Origin: Rhodospirillales bacterium
GTDB lineage: Bacteria > Pseudomonadota > Alphaproteobacteria > Acetobacterales > Acetobacteraceae
DNA: 64,000 nt
Assembly: GCA_025352665.1 (NCBI GenBank)
Contig: JANXSM010000034.1
Span: 1 to 64,000 of the forward strand
Direction of reading: 5' to 3'
The notes under the pieces are model-generated. The model was not told the origin of the DNA. It made no database searches and saw nothing but the letters and a program-made list of their open reading frames with translations. How positions within the stretch are numbered: position 1 is the first letter of the stretch; each line of letters opens with the position of its first letter. The position numbers were made by a program, and so were the translations under genes. Of the stretch, positions 26,395-35,460 are shown one piece after another.

Positions 26395-27666
26395 TCAGGG
26401 TCGCACCTGGCCGGTGCCCACAACAACATAGCGGAAGCTGGTCAACTGCTCGACGCCCACCGGGCCGCGCGCCTGCACCCGCCCGGTGGCAATGCCGATC
26501 TCGGCGCCGAAGCCGAACTCGCCGCCATCGCAGAACTGGGTCGAGGCATTCCACAGCGCCACCGCACTATCGACACCGCGCAGGAAACGATCGGCTGCCT
26601 GCTCGTCCTGCGTCACGATCGCCTCGGTATGCGAACTGCCGTAGCGAGCGATATGGGCCAACGCCTCGTCAACACCGTCGACCACGGCGATGGACAGGGT
26701 CGGCCCCAACCACTCGGTCCGGAAATCCTGCTCGGTCGCCGCCGGCAGCTGGGGAATGACACCGCGCGCCCGCGCATCGGCGCGAAAGTCGCAGCCAAGC
26801 TGGTGCAGGTCGGACACGATGGCCGGCAGAAGGGCTGTGGCGATAGCGGCATCGATCAGCAGCGTCTCGGTGGCGCCGCAAACCCCGGTGCGCCGCATCT
26901 TGGCATTGGCGACAATGCGCCGCGCCATCGGGTGGTTGGCGCCCGCATGCACGTAGGTGTGGCAAAGCCCTTCGGCATGGGCGAGCACCGGCACCCGCGC
27001 CTCGGCCTGCACCCGCTCCACCAGAGAGCGTCCGCCGCGCGGAATGATGAGGTCGATCAACCCGGCGCCTGCGAGCATGGCCGCGACATAGGCGCGATCG
27101 GTGCCAGGTGCGATCTGCACGGCGGCCTCGGGAACACCGGCGCTGCGCAGCCCGGCGGCGACGGCTGCATGAATGGCGCGGGCCGAATGATTGCTGTCCG
27201 ACCCACCGCGCAGGATCACCGCATTGCCCGATTTCAGGCAGATCCCCGCCGCATCGGCCCCTACATTGGGGCGGCTTTCGTAGATCATGCCGATCACACC
27301 CAGAGGTTGGGCGATACGGCGGATCCGCAATCCGTTCGGCTGGGTCCAATCCGCCAGGGTCCGGGCCAGCGGATCGGGCAATGCCGCGATTTCGTCCAGC
27401 CCCGTCGCCATCGCCTCCACCCGCTGCTCGTCCAGCAGGAGCCGGTCGCGAAAGGCCGGGGTCCCTCCCCCGGCGTCGAAACTGGCGATGTCGCGCTGAT
27501 TGGCGCCGACGATCTGCGGCGCGCGGGCGCGAATTGCGCCGGCGGCCGCGCGAAGCCCGGCATTGCGGGTCTCGCCCGGCATCCTCGCCAGGACGTTGGA
27601 AGCGCCGCGCGCGGCCTCGGCTGCCTGTCGCAGCCACAACGCGGTCTTGTCGACATCCATGTGCAT
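26395..27666 (-). CDS. proA: Gamma-glutamyl phosphate reductase
   Basis: NADPH-dependent reduction of glutamyl phosphate to the semialdehyde, the second step of proline synthesis. 423 residues as expected. The catalytic Cys is in KMRRTGVCGATETLLID, and PLGVIGMIYESRPNVGADA and LKSGNAVILRGGSDS belong to the cofactor region. ATG 27666 or 27660 may be used. It follows proB in the same operon. Confidence 0.96.
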   Translation of the reverse strand: MHMDVDKTALWLRQAAEAARGASNVLARMPGETRNAGLRAAAGAIRARAPQIVGANQRDIASFDAGGGTPAFRDRLLLDEQRVEAMATGLDEIAALPDPLARTLADWTQPNGLRIRRIAQPLGVIGMIYESRPNVGADAAGICLKSGNAVILRGGSDSNHSARAIHAAVAAGLRSAGVPEAAVQIAPGTDRAYVAAMLAGAGLIDLIIPRGGRSLVERVQAEARVPVLAHAEGLCHTYVHAGANHPMARRIVANAKMRRTGVCGATETLLIDAAIATALLPAIVSDLHQLGCDFRADARARGVIPQLPAATEQDFRTEWLGPTLSIAVVDGVDEALAHIARYGSSHTEAIVTQDEQAADRFLRGVDSAVALWNASTQFCDGGEFGFGAEIGIATGRVQARGPVGVEQLTSFRYVVVGTGQVRP

Positions 27667-27710
27667 CAGTTTCCGGCCTCGTGCATCCGATCTAACAACC
27701 TCTTGCCGGA

Positions 27711-28826
27711 TTAAAGAAGGACCAGATCATCGCGATGGATCACCTCGTCACGCCCGCGCCAGCCCAGCAAAGCCTCGATTTCGGCCGACTGGTGGCCGAT
27801 GATGCGCGCAGCGTCCTGGCTGGAATAGGCGCACAATCCGCGCGCCAGCACTGCGCCCGCACCGTCGCGCACCTCCACCGGATCGCCCCGCTCGAACTTG
27901 CCCGAAACCGTCTGCACCCCCGCTGGAAGCAGCGACTTCCCACGGGTGAGCGCCTTGGCAGCCCCAGGATCCACCACCAGCACGCCAGCTGGCTGCAGCG
28001 CGCCGGCGATCCACCGCTTGCGGGCGGACCGCCCTTCAGGACTGGCAAGGAACCAAGTGCAGGGCGCACCGCGTTCGAGAGCCCGCAGCGGACGCTCGAC
28101 ATGGCCGAGTGCGATCGCCATGGCACACCCCGCAGCCGTCGCGATCCGCGCCGCCACCAGCTTGGTGCGCATGCCGCCGGAGGAATAACCCGGCGGCGGC
28201 TCCCCTCCCATCGCCTCGATCTCGGCGGTCAAATGCTCGACCACGGGAATATGCCGCGCATTCGGGTCGCACTTGGGATCGCCGGTGTAGAGCCCATCGA
28301 TGTCGGACAGCAGCAGCAGCTGATCGGCCTGCACCATTTCGGCGACCCGGGCTGCCAGACGATCATTGTCGCCGTAGCGGATCTCGGCGGTGGCCACACT
28401 GTCGTTCTCGTTGATGACCGGAATGCAGCCGAGTCGCGCCAGCGTCTCCAGGGTCGCGCGCGCATTCAGGTAGCGCCTGCGATCCTCGGTGTCCTCCAGC
28501 GTCAGAAGCAGCTGTGCCGCGGTCAACCCGAAACGGCCCAGCACCTCCGACCAGGCCTGCGCCAGGCGGATCTGCCCGACCGCGGCAGCCGCCTGCTTCT
28601 CCTCGAGTCGCAGCTTCTTCTGGGTCAGCTTCAGCGAGCGCCGTGCCAGCGCGATCGCCCCCGAGCTCACCACGATCACATCCGTCCCGCGCGCCCGCAG
28701 GGCTGCGATATCCTCCGCCATGCCCTCCAACCAGACCATCCGCGGCGCCGCACGGGCCGGATCCACCACCAGCGCACTGCCGATCTTGATCACGACACGC
28801 TTAGCCTGCCCGAGATCCGGGATCAT
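27711..28826 (-). CDS. proB: Glutamate 5-kinase
   Basis: Phosphorylates glutamate to start proline synthesis and is normally feedback-inhibited by proline. About 371 residues: an amino acid kinase domain ([55 protein letters not shown]) and a C-terminal PUA domain (from about residue 280, [19 protein letters not shown]). ATG 28826 overlaps the obgE stop as ATGA. It is complete and ordinary. Confidence 0.96.
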   Translation of the reverse strand: MIPDLGQAKRVVIKIGSALVVDPARAAPRMVWLEGMAEDIAALRARGTDVIVVSSGAIALARRSLKLTQKKLRLEEKQAAAAVGQIRLAQAWSEVLGRFGLTAAQLLLTLEDTEDRRRYLNARATLETLARLGCIPVINENDSVATAEIRYGDNDRLAARVAEMVQADQLLLLSDIDGLYTGDPKCDPNARHIPVVEHLTAEIEAMGGEPPPGYSSGGMRTKLVAARIATAAGCAMAIALGHVERPLRALERGAPCTWFLASPEGRSARKRWIAGALQPAGVLVVDPGAAKALTRGKSLLPAGVQTVSGKFERGDPVEVRDGAGAVLARGLCAYSSQDAARIIGHQSAEIEALLGWRGRDEVIHRDDLVLL

Positions 28827-29824
28827 GCGGCCCGATTCGCCGCGATCGCATCCCACAGCGCCTTCAGCACTTCGGGCACCCCCGCGCCGGACACACCGGA
28901 CATCACCATCACCGGGCGGCCCGAGGCCTTGGCCAGGGCCGCCTTGCGTGAGGATATTTCGCGCGGCGTCATGGCATCGGATTTGTTGAGGGCGATGATC
29001 TCCGGCTTGTCGACAAGCCCGCCGCCATAGGCCGATAATTCCTCGCGCACCGTGCGCCACTGGTCGACCACATGGCCGGCGGCGCCATCCACCAGATGCA
29101 GGAGCACGGCGCAGCGCTCGACATGGCCCAAAAACCGGTCGCCGAGTCCGGCACCTTCATGGGCTCCCTCGATCAACCCGGGAATGTCGGCGATCACGAA
29201 TTCCTGCGTCATCGACAGTCGCACCACGCCCAACTGCGGATGCAGCGTGGTGAAAGGATAGTCGGCAATCTTCGGCCGCGCCGCGGAAACCACTGAAAGG
29301 AAGGTGGATTTGCCCGCATTGGGCAGCCCGATCAGCCCGGCATCGGCAATCAGCTTCAGCCGTAGCCAGATCCAGCGCTCCTCCCCCGGCCAGCCCTTGT
29401 CGGCCCGACGCGGCGACCGATTCGTCGAGGTCTTGAAATGCGCATTGCCATGTCCGCCGTCACCACCGCGCAGCAGCGCCACGCGCTTGCCGGGCTCATC
29501 GAGGTCGGCCAGCAGCGTCTCCTGGTCGTCGGCCAGGATCTGCGTCCCGATCGGCACCTTCACCACCACGTCTGCCGCCGCCGCCCCGGTCCGGTCGGAC
29601 CCCGACCCGTTGCCGCCCTTGCGGGCCCGGAAATGCTGCGTGTAACGAAAATCGATCAGCGTGTTGAGGTTCTCGACCGCGATGAATTCGACATGCCCGC
29701 CCCGCCCGCCATTGCCCCCGTCCGGCCCGCCATACTCGATGAAGCGCTCGCGACGAAACGCGATCACTCCGTCGCCGCCATCGCCGGAGCGGCAGTAGAT
29801 CTTGGCCTGGTCGAGAAACTTCAT
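28823..29824 (-). CDS. obgE: GTPase ObgE
   Basis: An essential GTPase in late 50S assembly and stress control. 333 residues: the glycine-rich Obg fold ([30 protein letters not shown]), then the G domain with G1 [13 protein letters not shown]3 DIPGLIEG and G4 LNKSD. It lacks the long C-terminal OCT domain, as is usual in alphaproteobacteria. ATG 29824 begins [10 protein letters not shown]. Confidence 0.97.
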   Translation of the reverse strand: MKFLDQAKIYCRSGDGGDGVIAFRRERFIEYGGPDGGNGGRGGHVEFIAVENLNTLIDFRYTQHFRARKGGNGSGSDRTGAAAADVVVKVPIGTQILADDQETLLADLDEPGKRVALLRGGDGGHGNAHFKTSTNRSPRRADKGWPGEERWIWLRLKLIADAGLIGLPNAGKSTFLSVVSAARPKIADYPFTTLHPQLGVVRLSMTQEFVIADIPGLIEGAHEGAGLGDRFLGHVERCAVLLHLVDGAAGHVVDQWRTVREELSAYGGGLVDKPEIIALNKSDAMTPREISSRKAALAKASGRPVMVMSGVSGAGVPEVLKALWDAIAANRAA

Positions 29825-29879
29825 GGCAGTACCGCCGCAAGGGCGCTTTCGTTGACGCAAAACAGCTGGGACTCAAAGC

Positions 29880-29908
29880 AAAAAGGGGGCCGGCTTGCGC
29901 CGACCCCC
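29880..29908 (-). terminator. Terminator after rpmA
   Basis: On the minus strand GGGGGTCGGC and GCCGGCCCCC pair around a GCAA loop and are followed by TTTTT. It should separate rplU-rpmA from obgE at least in part. Confidence 0.75.
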
Positions 29909-29954
29909 ACCGCTTCACGCTACGGTCGCCTCACTCAGACGGGTCTGACGCGCG

Positions 29955-30242
29955 TTATTCCGCGGCCATCAGCAACGGAGCCGGGGCAGCCGTTGGGATC
30001 ACCGAACAGGTCACGCGATCATCAGAGCGCTTGATGAACTTCACGTGGCCTTCGACGAGGGCGAAAATCGTGTGATCCTTGCCCAAACCAACATTCGCAC
30101 CTGGCTTCACGGCGGTGCCGCGCTGGCGGATGATGATGTTGCCGGCGATCACGCTCTCGCCACCGAACTTCTTGACGCCGAGACGGCGGCCTGCGGTATC
30201 GCGACCGTTGCGCGACGAACCGCCGGCTTTTTTATGTGCCAT
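29955..30242 (-). CDS. rpmA: 50S ribosomal protein L27
   Basis: 95 residues beginning [15 protein letters not shown], the near-invariant N-terminus that reaches the peptidyl transferase centre. [19 protein letters not shown] and the ARE-like [20 protein letters not shown] follow. It is 31 bases downstream of rplU. Confidence 0.97.
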   Translation of the reverse strand: MAHKKAGGSSRNGRDTAGRRLGVKKFGGESVIAGNIIIRQRGTAVKPGANVGLGKDHTIFALVEGHVKFIKRSDDRVTCSVIPTAAPAPLLMAAE

Positions 30243-30273
30243 GGGAAATGCTCCTACTTACGTCGCTGTTAAA

Positions 30274-30588
30274 TCAGGCCGCGGTGATCTCGGACACGCG
30301 CAACACGGTCACGTGCTGACGGTGGCCGTTCTTGCGGCGGCTGTTCTGCCGGCGGCGCTTCTTGAAGATGATGATCTTGTCCAACCGGTCCTGCGCAATG
30401 ACAGTCGCGGTGACAGAGGCACCGGCAACGACTGGCGCTCCGATCGTCAGGTGGCCTTCGCCGCCCACAGCCAGCACATCGGTGAAAGTAATGGTCGACC
30501 CCGGCTCGGCCTCGAGTTTCTCGACCTTCATCAGGTCATTGGGGCTGACGCGGTATTGTTTTCCGCCGGTGCGGATCACTGCGAACAT
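30274..30588 (-). CDS. rplU: 50S ribosomal protein L21
   Basis: 104 residues from ATG 30588: [18 protein letters not shown], then [20 protein letters not shown], the standard L21 core. The frame extends seven codons upstream to a TTG, but L21 proteins begin at MFAVI. It heads the minus-strand housekeeping operon. Confidence 0.97.
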   Translation of the reverse strand: MFAVIRTGGKQYRVSPNDLMKVEKLEAEPGSTITFTDVLAVGGEGHLTIGAPVVAGASVTATVIAQDRLDKIIIFKKRRRQNSRRKNGHRQHVTVLRVSEITAA

Positions 30589-30778
30589 CGGTTGGTCGTC
30601 CTGAGGCAAAATTCAAACGTCTGACCGGACACGCGCCTTGGCACGGCCTGGCGGTCCGTCGGGAGACGCGGGTTATAACGACGACGCCCCCGATGTCAAC
30701 GAGATTGCATCCATGTGTCACCACAAGTGGCGTTGCAGACCCCGCCATACGTTCCTATAAAGCGCAGGCCACTCGCGC

Positions 30779-30871
<93 letters not shown>

Positions 30872-30911
30872 CTCTTTGATTTCATTGGGTTTTTTAGGCT
30901 GAGAGGCAAAA

Positions 30912-30934
30912 AACCCTTCTATGATCCCATCTAA
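30912..30934 (+). repeat. Left copy of a terminal direct repeat (integrase arm site candidate)
   Basis: A 23-base stretch beginning AACCCTTCTATGATCCC and ending TCTAA matches 46032-46054 with about three differences. Paired repeats just inside both ends of an integrase-driven element suggest arm-type binding sites. Confidence 0.55.
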
Positions 30935-31051
30935 TGGCTTTGGTTGATCCTGTCCCTTCGAAATGAGGTCGCATCGATCGATTTTGAATGCGCTTGCTTG
31001 GGGCGACCGGCGTCAGGTATCTTTCCTGCGCGGTCACGGTGTGATGCAGAA

Positions 31052-31136
31052 GGCAGGGTGTGGCTAGGTGTGGCGAGGCAGGCGTGGCTTTGTTTGGCTT
31101 GGCTTGGCGTGTCTCGGTTCGGCCGGGTAGGCGTGC
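31052..31136 (+). other. G/T-skewed stretch at the left end of the element
   Basis: The 490 bases between attL and the first gene hold no gene I can support. This part is strongly G/T rich on the plus strand, with repeats of GTGTGGC, GGCTTGGCTTGGC and many GG pairs, and could form G-quadruplex or slipped structures. The rest of the gap shows no clear signal. Confidence 0.4.
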
Positions 31137-31364
31137 CGATCGATACTAGGATCGACCAACAACCTAATAAATCTAATGCCTCGGCAGGCCAGCCGGGGTA
31201 TTTTCCTTTTTAGCTATGAGTTTAACCCCGTGACAGAAGCATCCGGCTATTTGAGATGTTCCGCAGGTACGCGGAAGACTCCTTTGATAAATTCTCGATT
31301 TCGAACACAAATTTGGATGTGTGACTTTGAATCGAATGCGGCACCCGGATAGATGGGGCTTCCT

Positions 31365-31460
31365 TCACGGCATGACGCACGCCAACCCCGCCCCGCCGAT
31401 CGCCCCGATAACGTAGCGTACCCAAGCCGGCGTTGCTGCTTTCGGGGTGGGCAGGCTCAC
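31365..31460 (-). CDS. 31-residue membrane peptide coupled to the tape measure gene
   Basis: GTG 31460 overlaps the tape measure stop as GTGA. The peptide MSLPTPKAATPAWVRYVIGA continues with a glycine-rich hydrophobic segment and ends at 31365. It could be a small membrane protein with a lysis or entry role. Length and position are the only evidence. Confidence 0.4.
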   Translation of the reverse strand: MSLPTPKAATPAWVRYVIGAIGGAGLACVMP

Positions 31461-33280
31461 GGGTTCGCCCCCATCAGACGCGGGCCTTCAATGCGCGCGG
31501 GCGATGCGCTCACGTTGCCGCTGGTGGTTGTGGCCGCTGTCGTGCCCAGTGGGGCACCCTTCAGGGTCACTTCAACCTTGACGCTCCCGCTCGCCCCGGG
31601 GGCGCCAGGGGCCGGTGCAGCAGTAGCAGGCTGAAGCGGCTCACCCGTCGCGCCAAGCGGCCGTGGTATCAAAGCTCCAGGGCCATTGATCGTCCGGATG
31701 TACTTTTTTGTCTCGTCCGGTAGGCCCGAAATGTCCTGCGTGTTGGCGAAGTTCTGGACGCCTGGGTTATTCGGGCCGGCGTTGTAGGCTGCGTCAGCTG
31801 CCCGGTAGTTGCCATGAAAGCGGTCGAGCTGCTGCTTGTAATACCGCACGCCACCCTCGACGTTCTGGCGCCAATCCCACACGTCAACGCTCGGCCCGGT
31901 TTTTGTCAGATCGTCGGCGGTGCCCAGCATGAGCTGCATGGGACCAACGGCTCCCGCCGGCGAGACGTTGCGGTATCCGCCTCCCTCTGCTCTCGCCAAC
32001 CGCACCATATGTTCTTCGTCGAGGCCGCGAAGTCGGGCGTTCTTGCGCACCTCTGCCTCGACATCGGGAGCGAGCCCGGCCGGTTGGTATGTGGGTGCGT
32101 CGTCCTTCGGGTCGAATTCCGAAGACCGAATATGCAACCCAGGGCGGAGATTATACTCCCGGGCGAGAGCTTCGCTACGCTGCCCGGTCGGCAAGAGGCC
32201 CGGCGGCTGGTCGATCGACGTGATCAATTTGCTGAAGGGCGTTTCGCCCGGTCGCCGCACGGGCCCACCCCCCTCGTCCGCGGGCAGCACCAGATCGAGC
32301 AGCGAGGCGATCTTGCGCACCAGCGCCTCGACCCTGACGAGCATTCTCTCGAAGCCACCGTTGTCGACCCACGATCCAAATGCGAGGGCGATCCGTTCCA
32401 CAGCAGTTGCGACGCCAGGTGCCTTGCGCTCTATCCATTCGCCAAGCTGCGTTAGCATAGGGCCAAGGACCGGCGCGAGCTTCGAGCCTATCCGGTTGCC
32501 GAAGCTCTCGACGCCTGCGGTGAGGTCGGTGAGGGCTCCGTGCATGGTTCTGGCGTTGCCCAAATCCTTATCGGTGAACAGGCCGAACTTCCCCGCCATG
32601 CCGGTTAGTTTGGCCAGGCCAGGCGCACCGCCATTGAGCAATATCCGAAGGTCGGGCGATATTCCCCACGCCGCGAACAAGCGATTTTGAAGCGCCGGAT
32701 TGTCTTTCAGCTTCTCGGCCGCGTTGGCCACCTCGGGCAGCAGTTCGACTGCGCTTTTGACCTGCCCGTTCGTTTTACGAATCTCGATCCCCATCTGACG
32801 GAAATAGCCGAGTGCGGTTTGGTTCTGTCCGCCAGCGGCATCGGTCGCCGCCTGCCCGAGATTCGAGAGCGAGCCGGCCATATCCTCGGCGCTGGCGCCC
32901 GTTCGCCGCGCGGCATATTGCAGCGCCTGCAGTTGGCCGGCACTCGTGCCGATCGCGTCGGCGTTCATGCCCAATCGCGTTCCGAAGTCGGCGAAGCTGT
33001 TGGTCAGCCGCACGACGCCAGCGACACTCACGGCGGAGGTGATAGCTCCTATCGGTCCGACAGCCTTCGCTGCGCTCGATGCCGCGCGGAGCAGGCCCGT
33101 CCCAACTTTCCATACCCCTGACGCAACGGCGGTGAAGCCGCTGGTATCAGAGAGCCGTCCTAGGCTCTTGTTGACTCGTTGGATCGGAGCGGTCAGCGCG
33201 ACGAACCGCTTATTGATCTTGTCAATGACCGCCGTGCTTTTATCGCTCGCTGCGATAACGACGCTAAAACCAGAAGCCAA
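31457..33280 (-). CDS. Phage tail tape measure protein with a lytic transglycosylase domain
   Basis: 607 residues. The N-terminal 300 resemble tape measure proteins: KSTAVIDKINKRFVALTAPI, hydrophobic Ala/Gly/Val helices at 75-120 and a TMP core. Residues about 420-510 form an SLT domain with the likely catalytic Glu in MVRLARAEGGGYRNVSP, then GAVGPMQLM and AAYNAGPNNPGV. It would set tail length and locally open peptidoglycan during DNA entry. It starts with TTG 33280, three bases after the gpE-like frame. At 607 residues it would make a short tail. Several other structural genes are missing. Confidence 0.85.
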   Translation of the reverse strand: MASGFSVVIAASDKSTAVIDKINKRFVALTAPIQRVNKSLGRLSDTSGFTAVASGVWKVGTGLLRAASSAAKAVGPIGAITSAVSVAGVVRLTNSFADFGTRLGMNADAIGTSAGQLQALQYAARRTGASAEDMAGSLSNLGQAATDAAGGQNQTALGYFRQMGIEIRKTNGQVKSAVELLPEVANAAEKLKDNPALQNRLFAAWGISPDLRILLNGGAPGLAKLTGMAGKFGLFTDKDLGNARTMHGALTDLTAGVESFGNRIGSKLAPVLGPMLTQLGEWIERKAPGVATAVERIALAFGSWVDNGGFERMLVRVEALVRKIASLLDLVLPADEGGGPVRRPGETPFSKLITSIDQPPGLLPTGQRSEALAREYNLRPGLHIRSSEFDPKDDAPTYQPAGLAPDVEAEVRKNARLRGLDEEHMVRLARAEGGGYRNVSPAGAVGPMQLMLGTADDLTKTGPSVDVWDWRQNVEGGVRYYKQQLDRFHGNYRAADAAYNAGPNNPGVQNFANTQDISGLPDETKKYIRTINGPGALIPRPLGATGEPLQPATAAPAPGAPGASGSVKVEVTLKGAPLGTTAATTTSGNVSASPARIEGPRLMGANP

Positions 33281-33283
33281 CTG

Positions 33284-33454
33284 CTACGCCCCCAGTTTCA
33301 TTGCTGTGAACTTGTCATGCCACCACAGCAATTCGGCTCCGGTGAGCGCCATCACCGAGCCGGGACCGGCAGGCGGCCAGCTGTTTAGCCGCGTGAGGGC
33401 CACCGCTAGATCTGACCAGTTGCTCGGCCAGCGTTGATAAAAGACGACAACCAC
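33284..33454 (-). CDS. gpE-like tail protein in the alternative frame
   Basis: A 56-residue frame overlapping the end of the tail chaperone in the -1 frame: VVVFYQRWPSNWSDLA followed by VMALTGAELLWWHDKF. This matches the gpE pattern (hydrophobic start, W-P-S, then ELxxWxE-like end) seen after chaperone genes in P2- and Mu-like phages. It could be made by GTG 33454 initiation or by a -1 ribosomal slip at TCTTTTAT near 33440, giving a chaperone-gpE fusion. The conserved pattern argues that the frame is translated; the mechanism is open. Confidence 0.65.
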   Translation of the reverse strand: MVVVFYQRWPSNWSDLAVALTRLNSWPPAGPGSVMALTGAELLWWHDKFTAMKLGA

Positions 33455-33999
33455 TCGCCGGCTTTGTTCAAATCGGAGATCGGAAACTGTTCGATGGCGT
33501 CGTAAGGAATCTCTGACACCGCAGCGACCAACGTCAGCTGGTAGGATCGAATTGCGTCCGCCGTAGCGCCCAGACGCAGGTGCGATTCGGCCTTCCGGAC
33601 ATCGCCCAATTTCGGCTCCCGAAGATCGATCCGCTCGTATTTGACGCCGCGGTGGGTCACCGGCTCGTCCAACTCGATGGAATATTCATCACCCTCCGGC
33701 GTGACAGCTTCGGCGCCGAGATTGATGAACGAGTCGAGGTAGGCGGTTGCCTCGGAGATTTGGCGGATTGGAACCTCAGCAAGAATCCGGATGTCCAGGC
33801 TCGCCACCGAGGCAATCAGCTCCGCTTGAGAGGATCGCACTGTGATTGCGTCGACGCCCTTTCGCAGGCTCCTCTCGGCCTTCAAAACCTCCCCGCCGGT
33901 AGGCTCGCGGAGGTGCAATTTTTCGACTGTTCCTTTGCCCTCCACCTTGAGCGGGGGACTCAGTGAGATCGTGTGGCTCAAGTGCGGCTTGGTTGTCAT
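33406..33999 (-). CDS. Phage tail assembly chaperone with two tandem gpE-type domains
   Basis: 197 residues. Family members (phage tail assembly chaperone E/41/14 type) usually have about 90-100. Here the domain occurs twice: KLHLREPTGGEVLKAERSL to YLDSFI in the first half, and RIDLREPKLGDVRKAESHL to WLSSFI in the second. Each copy has the LREP motif, a helical core and a closing FI. Such chaperones bind the tape measure before tail tube polymerisation. The tape measure and a frameshift partner lie immediately downstream. The tandem form is unusual. Confidence 0.8.
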   Translation of the reverse strand: MTTKPHLSHTISLSPPLKVEGKGTVEKLHLREPTGGEVLKAERSLRKGVDAITVRSSQAELIASVASLDIRILAEVPIRQISEATAYLDSFINLGAEAVTPEGDEYSIELDEPVTHRGVKYERIDLREPKLGDVRKAESHLRLGATADAIRSYQLTLVAAVSEIPYDAIEQFPISDLNKAGEWLSSFINAGRATGQI

Positions 34000-34045
34000 C
34001 TGGTCTGTTCCTTATTCAAATTGATCAGCAGGGCACGTGCTGCCC

Positions 34046-34909
34046 TCACCATCGCGTAGTGCGCCACCGGGCCTCCGCGGCAACCGCCCGCTGATCCACC
34101 GGCACCGATCCGCGGTCGCCAGCATGGAAAGCCCGCAACGCTCGCGCGTGGGCAGCGCGGCCGTGCTCGGTATCTGTGTCGGCGAGCGATTCTAGGTGCC
34201 TCAGGGCATGCCGCTTCGCCCCGGCCGCCATCTCGGCTTCGGACGACTCAACAAGGCGCGTGGGATGGAACAAGCTCCGCTGCAGATCCTTGGCGCGCTC
34301 CATGCGTACTGCTGCCGCTGCATCTGGCACCGAAGCATCACGAGCCCACTCTCGCAGCCGCTTGGCGTTCGCCGGGCTGACGTCGCCCAGGCCACCGCGC
34401 AGTGACCGGACATTCATCCCCTTGGCCTGCGCCTGTAGCAGCGCGTTCGCGTTCGCCGGAACCGGCACGATTGAAAATTCAATCAGGGCTTGCTTGGTGA
34501 AGTCGACCCCGAAAGGCCGGCTCTTGTCCGTCGAATAGTTGTATTCGAGCGGGATGAAGCCAACGCTGCCGGCGTTCATGAAGCCGTTTGCGACCAGTTG
34601 CTCGACCTCATGGCCGAAAAGCGAAATGTCCGCCGGGGCGAATTCGATGTCGCCGAACAGGGCCGTCGATGTCACCCACCGGTTGACGACGCGTCCTACT
34701 GGGGGCTCGGCGGTATTGTGGGCGAACTGCACGACTGGGTTTCGGTCAAAAGCATCGAACACCCAGCCATCCGCCGCGATCGTATCGCCCATACGATCGA
34801 CCGAATTGTCCGACATGCAGTAGCGATAGAGGCCCGGCGGCGCGCTCCCATCCTTCATGACCGTCGCGGCACGACGGACCGGCTGGCCGGGGGCAATGGT
34901 GCGGTTCAT
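34046..34909 (-). CDS. HK97-type prohead protease
   Basis: 287 residues of the U35 family, which cleaves capsid scaffold or delta domains in prohead maturation. DRMGDTIAADGWVFDAFDRN, PVVQFAHNTAEPPVGR with a catalytic-type His, and MNAGSVGFIPLEY with the Ser region are seen. The C-terminal 110 residues are helical. In normal phages the major capsid gene follows, but here the next gene is the tail chaperone, so the capsid segment has gone or was never there. Confidence 0.85.
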   Translation of the reverse strand: MNRTIAPGQPVRRAATVMKDGSAPPGLYRYCMSDNSVDRMGDTIAADGWVFDAFDRNPVVQFAHNTAEPPVGRVVNRWVTSTALFGDIEFAPADISLFGHEVEQLVANGFMNAGSVGFIPLEYNYSTDKSRPFGVDFTKQALIEFSIVPVPANANALLQAQAKGMNVRSLRGGLGDVSPANAKRLREWARDASVPDAAAAVRMERAKDLQRSLFHPTRLVESSEAEMAAGAKRHALRHLESLADTDTEHGRAAHARALRAFHAGDRGSVPVDQRAVAAEARWRTTRW

Positions 34910-35046
34910 GGCGTAACCTCGGAACGGGCAGAAATTCGGTAGAGCATGCGTTCAACTCCCAAAGGGTGGCCGGGCGAACGGTGGAGCGCCGCCGCCCGGC
35001 CTACAGCGAGGGGGGAGTCCAATCCCTCTCGCCGATCTGGTGCTTG

Positions 35047-35460
35047 TCATGCCGCCGCCGTTTCCGGGTGCGGGTCCTGAACGTTGTCGGCCGGCTCCGG
35101 CGCCATCGCTTGCTCAAGCTGATCGAGCGCCTGTTCAAGGCGAGCGATCCGCTGGGCCCCTTGTGCGGCGAGGCGAGCGGTCGTCGTCGCGAGATCACCC
35201 GCCGTCCGGCTGTCCTGCTTGGCCCCTGCCAGTCGTCCTGCAAGCGGCTGCGCCACCTTGGCTTCATTGGAGTTGGTTGCCGCGCCGATGCCGGCCGTTA
35301 CCGCTGCCAGCACCGAAGCCGCAAACTGATAACGGGCGGCCGATATCGCCGCTGCCTCAACTGCTGCAGCCGCGTCGACCCGGAGCTGCATCAACTCCGC
35401 TCGCGCCTCGTCCAATTCGGCCGCGATCTCCTCGCGCCAGGTGCTCAATGGCTCGTTCAC
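35047..35460 (-). CDS. Helical phage protein of unknown function
   Basis: 137 residues, mostly Ala, Glu, Leu and Arg in heptad-like spacing at both ends (WREEIAAELDEARAELMQL, and IARLEQALDQLEQAMAP), so coiled coil is likely. It overlaps the upstream gene by four bases. A scaffold or head-associated role would fit its place beside the prohead protease, but I recognise no family. Confidence 0.6.
   Translation of the reverse strand: MNEPLSTWREEIAAELDEARAELMQLRVDAAAAVEAAAISAARYQFAASVLAAVTAGIGAATNSNEAKVAQPLAGRLAGAKQDSRTAGDLATTTARLAAQGAQRIARLEQALDQLEQAMAPEPADNVQDPHPETAAA

Noticed and set aside
31222-31425. A 67-codon minus-strand frame at the left end of the phage element
   Set aside because: It overlaps the coupled 31-residue frame, has no ribosome site or recognisable pattern and varies in composition along its length.
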